64,000 nucleotides of DNA from Flagellimonas algicola (GCF_005937185.1 NZ_VCNI01000002.1:1426001-1490000); one strand, 5' to 3'; positions 15,605-23,288 are shown, numbered from the stretch's first letter. Program-made: numbers and translations. Notes: generated by a model from the letters alone, not told the origin.

Positions 15605-17111
15605 TTTCCAAAGCTCCTGCCTCAGTTGCCGAAAAATGGGTATCAATGGTTGGATTGGGATGTACATCCGTATGACCTGAAGGCCATTCAATTTTAAGCG
15701 AATCAATAACCGTGGATTGCCCCAAACCAAAATGCAGTTCGTAGTCGTTTTGACTGGCATAACCGGTAACCGGGTACATCCACCGGTATTGAATTTTTTC
15801 ATTAGAAAACAGAGATATTTTTGCTCCAATCCCAAAGCGGTTGCTTTGTGTTCCGTTCAGCCTCAGACTGATCCAATGACTACCTGTAGTTGAGTTTTTG
15901 TAAAAACGGTTCACTTGGTCACTGCTGCCCCAATTGGCCACAAAAATATCGAGGTCGCCATCGCGATCAAAATCGGCATGGGCTGCTCCTGCAGAGGTAT
16001 CCGCATGTTTCAACAAATGCCCGCTAAAATCCTGTTCAAAACTTCCATCCCCTTTATTCAGATAGAAAAAATTGAACATCTCAGGCCTATAGGTGCCATT
16101 GGCCACATATAGGTCTAGGTCGCCATCATTGTCATAGTCACCCCAAGTATGGCCCTTGGATGCCCCTCCCATTTGTTGGGAAACCGGTCCCTCCATAACA
16201 GGACTTAGATTTCCAGAACCGTCATTGTTGTAGAGAAAGTTCATTTTATCAAAATTGGCCAAAAAGAGATCCAAATCGCCGTCATCGTCATAGTCGGCCC
16301 AAGAAACCCCGTAAGAATAGCCTACATCTTGGACCAAATGCCCCTTTTCCACTTTTTGAAATTCCCAATTTCCCAGATTCACATAGTAGTCGTTTGCAGC
16401 TTGGGCATTGGCAATGTAGAATTCTGGTAGGGCATCCCCATTGGCATCCCCGCAGGCGCAGGCTCGCGCTCTGCCAGTTCCTTCGGACAGCAAGTGTTCT
16501 TCCATAAATTCAAAGTTTCCATCTCCTAGGTTTTTGTACACTCGGTTGGGACCCTTACCGGAGGCCACAATAAAAATATCCAAGTCCCCATCACCCTCAA
16601 TATCTGCCCAACAAGCCATGGAGGCGCGGATTCCTTCCTCGGTCAGGGGATGCTCCGTGATTCGGGTAAAGCCTAGATTGTCAATGTTGTTGAAAAGGAA
16701 ATTGGGCTCATCATCCCGACCTACGACATACAGATCCAAATCCCCATCGTTGTCATAGTCCACCCAATTGGCTCCTTGGGCACTCCCGCCATGTCGCACC
16801 AATTCTGAAAACACTTTGATGTCAAATCCGCCCTCGGTCATTTTTTTAAATGTCCCATCTCCATTATTCCGATACAGAGCATTCCATTGCCCACTGGAGT
16901 TGGAGACATAAAGGTCAGGGTCGCCGTCGCCATCATAATCGCCCCAAGCTACCCCGCGCGAAAGTCCACCATCGGTAGCGATTCTACCTTCGGTAATTTC
17001 CTCAAAAATGGAAAGGGAATGTTCTGTTTTTATTTCTTCGGGCTTTTCGGCGCAGCCCATCAGGAGTAGAGGAAAACTGACCGCAAGCAGCAGTTTTAGG
17101 TTGGGTGACAT
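15594..17111 (-). CDS. FG-GAP/VCBS-repeat lipoprotein with C-terminal ASPIC/UnbV domain (CRTAC1-like)
   Basis: 505 residues, lipobox ending LMGC (Cys20). At least seven VCBS/FG-GAP blades are seen through the calcium-binding pattern DxDxDGDxD (WGDYDGDGDPDLYVSN, WVDYDNDGDLDLYV, WADIEGDGDLDIFI, WADYDDDGDLDLFL, WGDYDNDGDLDLYV, HADFDRDGDLDIFV). The last 100 residues (HWISLRLNGTQSNRFGIGAKI, FGLGQSTVIDSLKIEWPSG) are an ASPIC/UnbV domain. It should form a surface beta-propeller for ligand or partner binding. The promoter region is shared with the divergent SMP-30-like gene and contains operator site 2 seven bases from this start codon. Confidence 0.9.
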   Translation of the reverse strand: MSPNLKLLLAVSFPLLLMGCAEKPEEIKTEHSLSIFEEITEGRIATDGGLSRGVAWGDYDGDGDPDLYVSNSSGQWNALYRNNGDGTFKKMTEGGFDIKVFSELVRHGGSAQGANWVDYDNDGDLDLYVVGRDDEPNFLFNNIDNLGFTRITEHPLTEEGIRASMACWADIEGDGDLDIFIVASGKGPNRVYKNLGDGNFEFMEEHLLSEGTGRARACACGDANGDALPEFYIANAQAANDYYVNLGNWEFQKVEKGHLVQDVGYSYGVSWADYDDDGDLDLFLANFDKMNFLYNNDGSGNLSPVMEGPVSQQMGGASKGHTWGDYDNDGDLDLYVANGTYRPEMFNFFYLNKGDGSFEQDFSGHLLKHADTSAGAAHADFDRDGDLDIFVANWGSSDQVNRFYKNSTTGSHWISLRLNGTQSNRFGIGAKISLFSNEKIQYRWMYPVTGYASQNDYELHFGLGQSTVIDSLKIEWPSGHTDVHPNPTIDTHFSATEAGALEIKP

Positions 17112-17118
17112 AGTTAAA

Positions 17119-17139
17119 TCGTTTATTGCTTATAAACGA
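17119..17139. promoter_or_regulatory. 21-bp operator site 2 (perfect inverted repeat)
   Basis: TCGTTTAT, TGCTT, ATAAACGA: perfect 8-bp arms around five bases. It lies between divergent genes at 17111 (minus) and 17212 (plus) and could control both. Confidence 0.7.
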
Positions 17140-17211
17140 AAATAATGTTAATTGGCATGCAGGTTTTATAAGCTTATGTTAATTTTAAAGCGAATCAAAA
17201 AGTTTCATCGG

Positions 17212-18066
17212 ATGAGGTTAAAGCAATTTTTGATGGTATGTTCCTTTTGTGCAGTCTTTGGTGGATTTGCGCAAGACGAAAGTTATCCAACCGAAAAATG
17301 GGGTGAGGATGTGGGCTTGATCAAACCCGAAAGCGTGGTCTTTGATGCTGGGAATGAATGTTGGTATGTCTCCAACGGACAACAGTTTGCTCCGGGAACG
17401 GATGGTTTTATTTCCAAGTTTAACAAAGACGGGCAACTGGAAGAGCTCAAATGGGTGAGCGATTTAAGCCGACCTACGGGAATGGCTATCCATAACAACC
17501 AACTTTGGGTGGCCGATGTAAACCAACTTAAGGTTATCGATATTGCTGCGGGAAAAGTGGTAAAAAGCTACTCGGAACCCATTAAAAATTCAGGATTAAA
17601 TGACGTGGCCATCAATTCACGAGGTGAGGTCTATGTCACTGCTTCCTTTATCCATTCGGTGTTCAAGGTAGACGGGGATTCCCTGAAGCCTTGGGTCCAA
17701 GACGAAGAACAATTGCAATGGGCCAATGGCATTTATGCCCTAGATCAGGAAGTTTTGGTGGGGGGAACCCACTTGGCTAGCATCGATATAAAAACGAAAG
17801 CCCTCCGGAAAATAGAAACAAATCCTCCCATTGTTGATATGGATGGATTATGGCCCGATGGTCTCGGAGGTTATTTCCTAAGCACGGTGGAAGGTACTGC
17901 CCTTTGGCATTTGGATGCCCAGGGAAAATCCACGCGCTTGGATCAAGGGGGCGACTATTTTGGCGACCTTCAGTATGTAAAGGAAACCGCCACCCTGTAT
18001 GTTCCAAGGGGAAACCATGCAGCGCAGCGGTACTATTTAGAGGTGGTTACTTTAGATAATCCCTAG
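17212..18066 (+). CDS. Exported SMP-30/gluconolactonase-like beta-propeller protein
   Basis: 284 residues from the ATG at 17212, which gives a clear signal peptide (MRLKQFLMVCSFCAVFGGFAQ); upstream in-frame starts add a poor N-terminus. Repeated motifs such as PESVVFDAGNECWYVSN, RPTGMAIHNNQLWVADV, LNDVAINSRGEVYVTA and DGLWPDGLGGYFLST correspond to successive propeller blades of the SMP-30/gluconolactonase/LRE-like superfamily. Enzymatic activity is not certain; the metal-ligand residues cannot be assigned by eye. The gene is divergent from the VCBS/ASPIC gene, shares operator site 2, and ends three bases from the convergent PAP2 gene. Confidence 0.85.
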   Translation: MRLKQFLMVCSFCAVFGGFAQDESYPTEKWGEDVGLIKPESVVFDAGNECWYVSNGQQFAPGTDGFISKFNKDGQLEELKWVSDLSRPTGMAIHNNQLWVADVNQLKVIDIAAGKVVKSYSEPIKNSGLNDVAINSRGEVYVTASFIHSVFKVDGDSLKPWVQDEEQLQWANGIYALDQEVLVGGTHLASIDIKTKALRKIETNPPIVDMDGLWPDGLGGYFLSTVEGTALWHLDAQGKSTRLDQGGDYFGDLQYVKETATLYVPRGNHAAQRYYLEVVTLDNP

Positions 18067-18069
18067 CCT

Positions 18070-18945
18070 TTATTTCCACTCGGCCTTGGCCTTGGCAAGA
18101 TCTTCCCTGAAAACAGGGTTGTCCCACATGGACACCAACATACGATGTGCCAACACCCTTGCAGCTTCCTCGTCACTGGGATAATGGATGCCCATGATTT
18201 CACGCGATTCGCCTACTTCGTAAGCCAAGTCCAAAAATTCGGCTCTCTTGTTCGGAATCAGCTCGCTCCATGTAAAGGCCTGGATATAGGCCCATAAAGT
18301 GTGCCCGCTCGCAAAGGAAGGGGTGCGCATGCGCGCCAAGGGCTGTAAATGGGATTCTAAATGGTAGGGGCGGGCGCGGCGCAGGTGATATTTTACGGTA
18401 AACTCCATTATGCGCATATCCTTGGTTACGCCTTGCAATAACTTGGCGGTATGTGGATAGTTTTCCGGGTTGCAACTTTCACCCATTACGGCACGGCCTT
18501 CATAAAAAAGGTCTTCCATATTGGAATTGTACCGTTCATGGTTTTTGAGTACGGCGATGTGCGGCCAATAACCAATAGGAGCCAGGAAATTAACGGAGCG
18601 ATCTACTTGGGCTTGACTTCGTTTTTTCTGCCAGTCCAACAGAAAATCCAGTTCGGCGCGGGTCTGATCCGAAGAGTTGGCCGGGTACTGCACGCTCTTT
18701 TTAAGGGTTTCTACTTGGACGGAAGAGAGGTAGGCCGGGGCGGCCATGGTATAGATCAAACTACCGCTGCTGTATTCCGATGCCGGAAAGCTGATCTCGT
18801 CCAGCTTTGCACGTTCAGGGTTGGGTTTGCTGCTCAGTTTTTGCAAGGTTTTGTAGTGTGCCTTTACAGGCTCTAGGGGTGCAATTTGCCCCCAGCTAAG
18901 AGTTAAGCCCAACAAGGCCAAAAAGAGTGTCGTTTTTTGAATCAT
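18070..18945 (-). CDS. Exported PAP2-superfamily (class A acid phosphatase-like) protein
   Basis: 291 residues with a signal peptide (cleavage near LSWGQ). The three phosphatase motifs are complete: K185-x6-R192-P193, P209-S-F-A-S213-G-H215, and S247-R248-x5-H254-x3-D258. This is the vanadium haloperoxidase/PAP2 fold; a periplasmic non-specific phosphatase activity is likely. Operator site 3 lies 23 bases upstream of the start codon. It is convergent with the SMP-30-like gene. Confidence 0.9.
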   Translation of the reverse strand: MIQKTTLFLALLGLTLSWGQIAPLEPVKAHYKTLQKLSSKPNPERAKLDEISFPASEYSSGSLIYTMAAPAYLSSVQVETLKKSVQYPANSSDQTRAELDFLLDWQKKRSQAQVDRSVNFLAPIGYWPHIAVLKNHERYNSNMEDLFYEGRAVMGESCNPENYPHTAKLLQGVTKDMRIMEFTVKYHLRRARPYHLESHLQPLARMRTPSFASGHTLWAYIQAFTWSELIPNKRAEFLDLAYEVGESREIMGIHYPSDEEAARVLAHRMLVSMWDNPVFREDLAKAKAEWK

Positions 18946-18967
18946 GGAATAGGTTTTTAGTTATAAA

Positions 18968-18988
18968 TCGTTAATAAGCGATAAACGA
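18968..18988 (-). promoter_or_regulatory. 21-bp operator site 3
   Basis: On the minus strand TCGTTTAT, CGCTT, ATTAACGA; 19 of 21 positions match site 2. It lies upstream of the PAP2 gene and partly overlaps a -7-like box (TAAATTCG). Confidence 0.65.
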
Positions 18989-19045
18989 ATTTAACCAAAA
19001 CACCGAAACAAATATGGGATTTAACAGCAAATTAATAGTTGGGAA

Positions 19046-19369
19046 TTACAGTTTTAGGAAACCACGAAACTCGTCCAGTAGCGGTTTGTTCAAGGTATAA
19101 AAGGTGAACTTTTCATGGCTCTCTGTAAGGAAAAGGCCGGCCTCTTTAAGGATCTTTACGTGTTGGGAAATGGTGCTCTGAGAATAATCGAACATTTGCA
19201 CCAGATCTTTGTTACAGGTAACATTGTCAACCCCTTCGCCACAGTTTTTGGTGCTGAGGTAGCGTACCAGCGCCACACGGAACGGATGCGCCAAGGCATT
19301 GGCCACCACGGCGGTTTTGCGATCCGTATCGTTAATGTATTTGCTGGTAATCTCTGCCCTGATCCTCAT
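19046..19369 (-). CDS. ArsR-family transcriptional regulator
   Basis: 107 residues. The winged-helix core reads VVANALAHPFRVALVRYLS, then DLVQMFDYSQSTISQHVKILKEAGLF and the wing ESHEKFTFYTLN, typical of ArsR/SmtB. Cys43 and Cys52 lie in the loop before helix 3 and might bind a thiol-reactive ligand or metal, but the classical ELCVCDL motif is absent. A -7 box TATATTTG (minus strand, 19391-19384) and operator-like site 4 overlap its own promoter, suggesting autoregulation. It is the best candidate for the regulator of the 21-bp sites nearby. Confidence 0.9.
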   Translation of the reverse strand: MRIRAEITSKYINDTDRKTAVVANALAHPFRVALVRYLSTKNCGEGVDNVTCNKDLVQMFDYSQSTISQHVKILKEAGLFLTESHEKFTFYTLNKPLLDEFRGFLKL

Positions 19370-19374
19370 CTGTA

Positions 19375-19395
19375 TCGTTTACTGCAAATATACAA
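19375..19395. promoter_or_regulatory. 21-bp operator site 4 at the arsR-type promoter
   Basis: TCGTTTACTGC followed by AAATATACAA; 16 of 21 positions match site 2, with the left half best conserved. It overlaps the -7 box TATATTTG of the minus-strand regulator gene and begins six bases upstream of its ATG. Confidence 0.5.
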
Positions 19396-19406
19396 TATTG
19401 TTAGGG

Positions 19407-19850
19407 CTATTCTTCCGGGATGATGTACGGGACAAAGAACCGTTCCAGATGGTGGATATGGGTGTAGGTCTGGGAAACAAAGACACAGTGTTTGGGATTT
19501 CGGGAATGAATACGGAAGGAAAGGGTAAGTTGGTCTACGTCCATATGCAGGTGGCCTTGATCTAAAGGACTGGGAAGGTGTAGCATGCTGCCCAGATAAA
19601 ATTCCTGCTGCATGGGCGGGGTAAACCCAAAGTCAAAATTAAAGATCAAATTGTCTACCACTACCATTTGGGGATTCCCTTTACGGGGTCTTTTGTTGAT
19701 AACGATGCGGCTATTTTGTTTGTACACTTGGTTTAGTGGCCTGTGGACAAGGCTGTTCAAAACGGTATGGGAGCCAAAGGTTATTTCCAACGAAGCATGG
19801 GGGCTTTTATGTAGAAAGTCATGAATGGTGGGCAGGACGGACTTTTGCAT
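19407..19850 (-). CDS. Conserved protein of unknown function, paralogue of the gene at 1-344
   Basis: 147 residues, full length. It shares with the gene at 1-344 the block YLGSMLHLPSPLDQGHLHMD plus DQLTL and scattered identities from the start. The C-terminal part (CVFVSQTYTHIHHLERFFVPYIIPEE) is His-rich near IHHLER. No signal peptide, membrane segment or known domain is recognised. As in the other copy, it is divergent from tandem XRE genes. It ends 38 bases before the ArsR gene but that gene has its own promoter. Function unknown. Confidence 0.78.
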   Translation of the reverse strand: MQKSVLPTIHDFLHKSPHASLEITFGSHTVLNSLVHRPLNQVYKQNSRIVINKRPRKGNPQMVVVDNLIFNFDFGFTPPMQQEFYLGSMLHLPSPLDQGHLHMDVDQLTLSFRIHSRNPKHCVFVSQTYTHIHHLERFFVPYIIPEE

Positions 19851-19863
19851 AGTAGGTTTGGAA

Positions 19864-19933
19864 TTCTCAGTTCTCAGTTCTCAGTTCTCAGTTCTCAGTC
19901 TTCAGTTGACAGCTAACAGTTGACAGTCAACAG
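19864..19933. repeat. Heptanucleotide tandem repeat array
   Basis: Five exact TTCTCAG units (19864-19898) are followed without loss of phase by TCTTCAG, TTGACAG, CTAACAG, TTGACAG and TCAACAG. A weaker 7-base periodicity (TTTTGGG, ATTTGGG, TTTTGGA, ATTTGAC) continues to about 19961. The array lies between the unknown gene and the XRE genes. Copy number change would alter spacing in this divergent promoter region. Confidence 0.9.
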
Positions 19934-20048
19934 TTTTGGGATTTGGGTTTTGGAATTTGACCACGGACTTTCGACTTTATGGCGAGGTTGGATTGTTGGA
20001 TTATTAGTTTTTGGGGTGATAGCAAGGTAAGAAAAATATGCAATATAA

Positions 20049-20060
20049 CACCAAATGGTG
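20049..20060. promoter_or_regulatory. Short palindrome upstream of XRE pair, candidate operator
   Basis: CACCA, AA, TGGTG: 5-2-5 inverted repeat about 36 bases before the first XRE gene. It corresponds in position and geometry to GGTTGT-AA-ACAACC at 420-433 in the other module. Confidence 0.4.
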
Positions 20061-20095
20061 CTTTTATTCGATTAATGGAATGAACAATTTGCCTT

Positions 20096-20335
20096 ATGCC
20101 AAAAAATCTATCCAAAGAAGAAGAACAATATCTTTTAAAATTTGGCGCCAATCTCAGGCGACTGCGCGACGAGCGTGGAATGACCCAAGCTGATCTGGTT
20201 TATGAAGCTGGAGTTCATGGAAATATGGTTGGCAGGATAGAAAGAGGAGAGCGGGCAGCGAATATTCTTCAGTTGGAAAAAATAGCCAAGGCATTGGAAT
20301 TGGAGATATCGGAGCTTTTTGAATTTGTGGAGTAA
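20096..20335 (+). CDS. XRE-family small DNA-binding protein
   Basis: 79 residues, one Cro/C1-type HTH: FGANLRRLRDERGMTQADLVYEAG, then HGNMVGRIERGERAANILQLEKIAKALELEISELFEFVE. It is first of a pair; both are closely related to the third XRE gene of the 0-1.2 kb module. Probably a repressor of its own operon or of the divergent unknown gene, by analogy only. Confidence 0.87.
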   Translation: MPKNLSKEEEQYLLKFGANLRRLRDERGMTQADLVYEAGVHGNMVGRIERGERAANILQLEKIAKALELEISELFEFVE

Positions 20336-20342
20336 TGTGAGT

Positions 20343-20362
20343 CACCAGTTGAAAACTGGCGG
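20343..20362 (+). repeat. Short hairpin between the two XRE genes
   Basis: CCAGTT and AACTGG around GAA. A similar element (CCAGTT, GCA, AACCGG) follows the second XRE gene at 20625-20639. Too few pairs and no T run for a clear terminator; likely a duplicated intergenic element. Confidence 0.45.
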
Positions 20363-20373
20363 TAACTGGAGAT

Positions 20374-20613
20374 ATGGCAAAAAAACTTTCCCAAGACGAA
20401 AAGGAATTTCTTAAGACACTAGGGGAACGGATTAGGAAAATCCGAAAAAGTCAAAACTTAACCCAGCAGGATTTAGGTTTTCAAGCACAAGTCCATGACA
20501 ATCTCGTTGGAAGAGTAGAACGAGGAGAAATGGGGACTAACGTTTTGAATCTTTACAAATTAGCGAAAGTTTTAAATGTCGATTTGAATGAGTTTTTGGA
20601 GGCTAGAGATTGA
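20374..20613 (+). CDS. XRE-family small DNA-binding protein
   Basis: 79 residues, single HTH domain: LGERIRKIRKSQNLTQQDLGFQAQ, then HDNLVGRVERGEMGTNVLNLYKLAKVLNVDLNEFLEARD. About half of its residues match the preceding gene, consistent with tandem duplication. It begins 38 bases downstream of that gene, after a small hairpin, and is followed by a related hairpin. Confidence 0.87.
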   Translation: MAKKLSQDEKEFLKTLGERIRKIRKSQNLTQQDLGFQAQVHDNLVGRVERGEMGTNVLNLYKLAKVLNVDLNEFLEARD

Positions 20614-20673
20614 TAAAAATACCACCAGTTGCAAACCGGCGATAGCCACGGAGGATAGTGTTTTGAAGAATAA

Positions 20674-20713
20674 TTTGAATTTATGAAACACCTTTCATAC
20701 TTTTGCGAAAGTA
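20674..20713 (+). promoter_or_regulatory. Promoter with palindrome over the -7 box
   Basis: TTTG (20674-20677), 20 bases, TACTTTTG (20698-20705) is a full-consensus Bacteroidota promoter. The inverted repeat TACTTT, TGCG, AAAGTA (20698-20713) covers the -7 box, so the downstream MarR-type protein probably represses itself here. Confidence 0.75.
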
Positions 20714-20729
20714 CTTTTATAAATTACAT

Positions 20730-21680
20730 ATGACCGATGTTTTAAATGAATTAGGATTTCTTGCAGGCGCTTCCAGATTTCGAAGAATAAGTGAAAAACT
20801 GCAACAAGATGGCGATAAGATTTATTCAGACGCTAATATTCACTTCAAGGCAAGTTGGTTTTCCGTTTATTACGTTTTAGCAAAATCAGATTCCCCACAA
20901 ACTATACTTGAAATTTCCAATCAAATTGACTTTTCTCATATTACGGTAAAGAATATTTTACGTGAACTAAAAAGAGAAGAGCTAGTGAGTATTAAACCTA
21001 ATCCTAACGATAAACGCTCAAAATTAGTTGAACTAACTACAAAAGGGAAAGAGCTACAAAAGGAACTTGAACCTCTATGGCTTTCGTTTTCAAATACTCT
21101 CAAAGACCTTTTCTCTATCGGGCATCCAGATATGATCAACATTTTGAATAGACTTGATTGGGAGATTAATCATAAACCAATAAATGAGCGTATCCATCAA
21201 CCCAAGGGCGAATTTGTTAAAATCATTGACTATAAACCCAGCCTAAAAAAATACTTCTATGAATTGGCAGGGCCTTGGCTATTGGGCGTTTTGAATGGTG
21301 AATTGGAAGAAGATGACAAATTCACTTTGAACAATCCAGACAAAGCCTATTTGGAAAATGGGGGGTTTCTTTTTTATGCAAAGTTAAAAGATGAAATAGT
21401 TGGTTGTGTCGCCCTAAAGCGATTAGATGATGACACTTTTGAATTTGCTAAGCTATTCATTGATCCAAACCATAGAAAACTTGGAATAGGAACCAAACTG
21501 ATAGAACGTTGCATAAGTCGCTGTTTAGAAAATGATGCTAAAGAATTGTGGTTACAAACCACGATAAGTATGCCACAGGCACACAAATTATACTACAAGC
21601 TTGGTTTTAATGATAAATTGTCACCACCTCAAATGGATGTATTGGCAAGAACAGAAAAAGTTATGTGTCTTTCATTATGA
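20730..21680 (+). CDS. MarR-family regulator fused to a GNAT acetyltransferase
   Basis: 316 residues starting at ATG 20730; the upstream TTG at 20703 falls inside the -7 promoter box and is excluded. Residues about 1-140 form a winged-helix MarR domain (QTILEISNQIDFSHITVKNILRELKREELV, then DKRSKLVELTTKGKEL). Residues about 160-316 form a GNAT domain, with the acetyl-CoA loop region KLFIDPNHRKLGIGTKLIE and the end MPQAHKLYYKLGFND. The fusion suggests a regulator that senses or modifies a small molecule. A hairpin repeat copy follows the stop codon. Confidence 0.88.
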   Translation: MTDVLNELGFLAGASRFRRISEKLQQDGDKIYSDANIHFKASWFSVYYVLAKSDSPQTILEISNQIDFSHITVKNILRELKREELVSIKPNPNDKRSKLVELTTKGKELQKELEPLWLSFSNTLKDLFSIGHPDMINILNRLDWEINHKPINERIHQPKGEFVKIIDYKPSLKKYFYELAGPWLLGVLNGELEEDDKFTLNNPDKAYLENGGFLFYAKLKDEIVGCVALKRLDDDTFEFAKLFIDPNHRKLGIGTKLIERCISRCLENDAKELWLQTTISMPQAHKLYYKLGFNDKLSPPQMDVLARTEKVMCLSL

Positions 21681-21693
21681 TTCCCTCTACTTC

Positions 21694-21736
21694 TGCAAGA
21701 TCATCTAGTCAAGCTAGGTGCAAGCACTTCTTGTGG
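21694..21736 (+). repeat. Dispersed hairpin repeat, copy D
   Basis: Outer arms GCAAGAT and TTCTTGTGG; inner arms CATCTAG and CTAGGTG around TCAAG. Relative to copy C, the change to CTAG/CTAG in the inner stem is compensated on both sides. The promoter-like tail is missing; the next gene is convergent. Confidence 0.8.
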
Positions 21737-21776
21737 TGCTACCCTAACAAATACCTTCCCAATCAGAGGGCAAGAA

Positions 21777-23288
21777 TCACAACGCCTCGGTTAAAAAAGC
21801 AATCATGGCTTTTACGCCATTCCGGTAATTTCCCAATCTCAGGTTTTCGTTTGGGCTATGTTGGTTATTGTCGCTATTAACCGTAGTTACAAGCACCGCA
21901 GGAATACCCAAAGTAGTCACAAAAGGCGAAATAGGAATGGATCCACCACCCATTCTTATCCGTATGGGGTCCACCGCATATGCTCTATTATAGGCCCTTT
22001 GGAGCCACTGGCCCACTTCTGTATTAAAATCGGTTTGAAAAGAATGGTAAAACACTTTATGGGTAAATGTGGCTATCTTGTCATACTTCATTCGTTCCGC
22101 ATCCGTAGGTTCTTTGCCAATAACATAATAGCCTTGCGCTTCTATGTGTTTTTGTACTAATCCAATAAGGCGTTGCGGGTCGGATCCCTGAACCAGCCTC
22201 ATATCCAATTCTGCTATGGCCTGGCTGGGGACAATAGTTCTGGTCTGCTCCCGTACCCATCCAGATTCCATTCCCAGAATATTGAGTGATGGGTATTGGA
22301 TGGCCTCTTGGTAGTAGCTCCCAACTTTGTCGGGCTTAACTATTTTGAGCCTGTTTTTAATCTTTGTCTCATCATCCGGGACGGATTTCAGTATTTTTTC
22401 CGTCGCCTCATCAATATGGACACCGTCATAAAACCCAGGAATGGTAACCCTCCCGTCATCGTCTTTCATAGAAGCCAGCAACTTGGATAAGCGTAAGGCG
22501 GGATTGGGCGCATAATTTCCATAATGGCCACTGTGTTGCGGTACTATTGGGCCATAGGTGGTCAATTGCATTTGTGCAATCCCCCGCGCTCCAAACACGA
22601 GGGTGGGTTTGTTGGAATTATGGACCGGCCCATCAAGGATGATCAACATGTCTGCACGTAGTAAGTCCGAGTTGTCTTTTACCGCTTTCGGAAGGTGCGG
22701 AGAACCTAATTCCTCCTCAAAATCCATGATCACCTTCATATTGAAATTAGGTTCAATATTTAGGGATTCAATCGCATCCAAAGCGGCTAGAAACATGGCA
22801 ACAGGTCCTTTGGCATCTGATGCAGCGCGGGCAAATACCCTCCAGTCATCCTCGTAGTTCTCTATGTTCTCCCAAGGGATTTGTTCCCAATCGCCTTTTT
22901 CATTTTGTTGCTTCAATACCGGAACCCAAGGGCTTTCCTGAAACCATTTTGTGCTATCAACAGGCTGGCCGTCCAGCTGCAGATAAATTAGGACGGTCTT
23001 TTGGGCTGATTTTGCTTTTCGTTCTGCCAGCAGAAGCGGCACATAGTCGGTCTTGATCCTAGTAGTGGTAAAGTTTCTACTTTGAAAAGCATTTTCGCAC
23101 CATTGCACATTCAATTCAATGTCTTCCGGATAATTGGCGTCTGAGGGTATAGAGAGCAATTCCCTATACATGGGAAAAGAAGCTTTTGTGAATTTGGAAG
23201 CAAGTTCTTCCAGTTCTGTTGATTCCAATTGTTGCGAAAACAATCCGTTTACGCTAAAAAATGCCAATACCAATAGCAATTTCCTCAT
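21777..23288 (-). CDS. Exported M20-family metallopeptidase/dipeptidase-like protein
   Basis: 503 residues with signal peptide MRKLLLVLAFFSVNGLFSQ. M20 features are the bridging Asp in ASDAKG (D158), the catalytic and metal Glu pair in MDFEEELGSPH (E191-E192), ILDG, and the late His in NQHSPNENL (H477). The first metal-ligand motif, normally H-x-D, here reads Q104-L-D106 in YLQLDGQPVD, so one canonical His ligand is replaced by Gln. It could be a subfamily trait or loss of one zinc site. Likely acts on peptides in the periplasm. Confidence 0.85.
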   Translation of the reverse strand: MRKLLLVLAFFSVNGLFSQQLESTELEELASKFTKASFPMYRELLSIPSDANYPEDIELNVQWCENAFQSRNFTTTRIKTDYVPLLLAERKAKSAQKTVLIYLQLDGQPVDSTKWFQESPWVPVLKQQNEKGDWEQIPWENIENYEDDWRVFARAASDAKGPVAMFLAALDAIESLNIEPNFNMKVIMDFEEELGSPHLPKAVKDNSDLLRADMLIILDGPVHNSNKPTLVFGARGIAQMQLTTYGPIVPQHSGHYGNYAPNPALRLSKLLASMKDDDGRVTIPGFYDGVHIDEATEKILKSVPDDETKIKNRLKIVKPDKVGSYYQEAIQYPSLNILGMESGWVREQTRTIVPSQAIAELDMRLVQGSDPQRLIGLVQKHIEAQGYYVIGKEPTDAERMKYDKIATFTHKVFYHSFQTDFNTEVGQWLQRAYNRAYAVDPIRIRMGGGSIPISPFVTTLGIPAVLVTTVNSDNNQHSPNENLRLGNYRNGVKAMIAFLTEAL

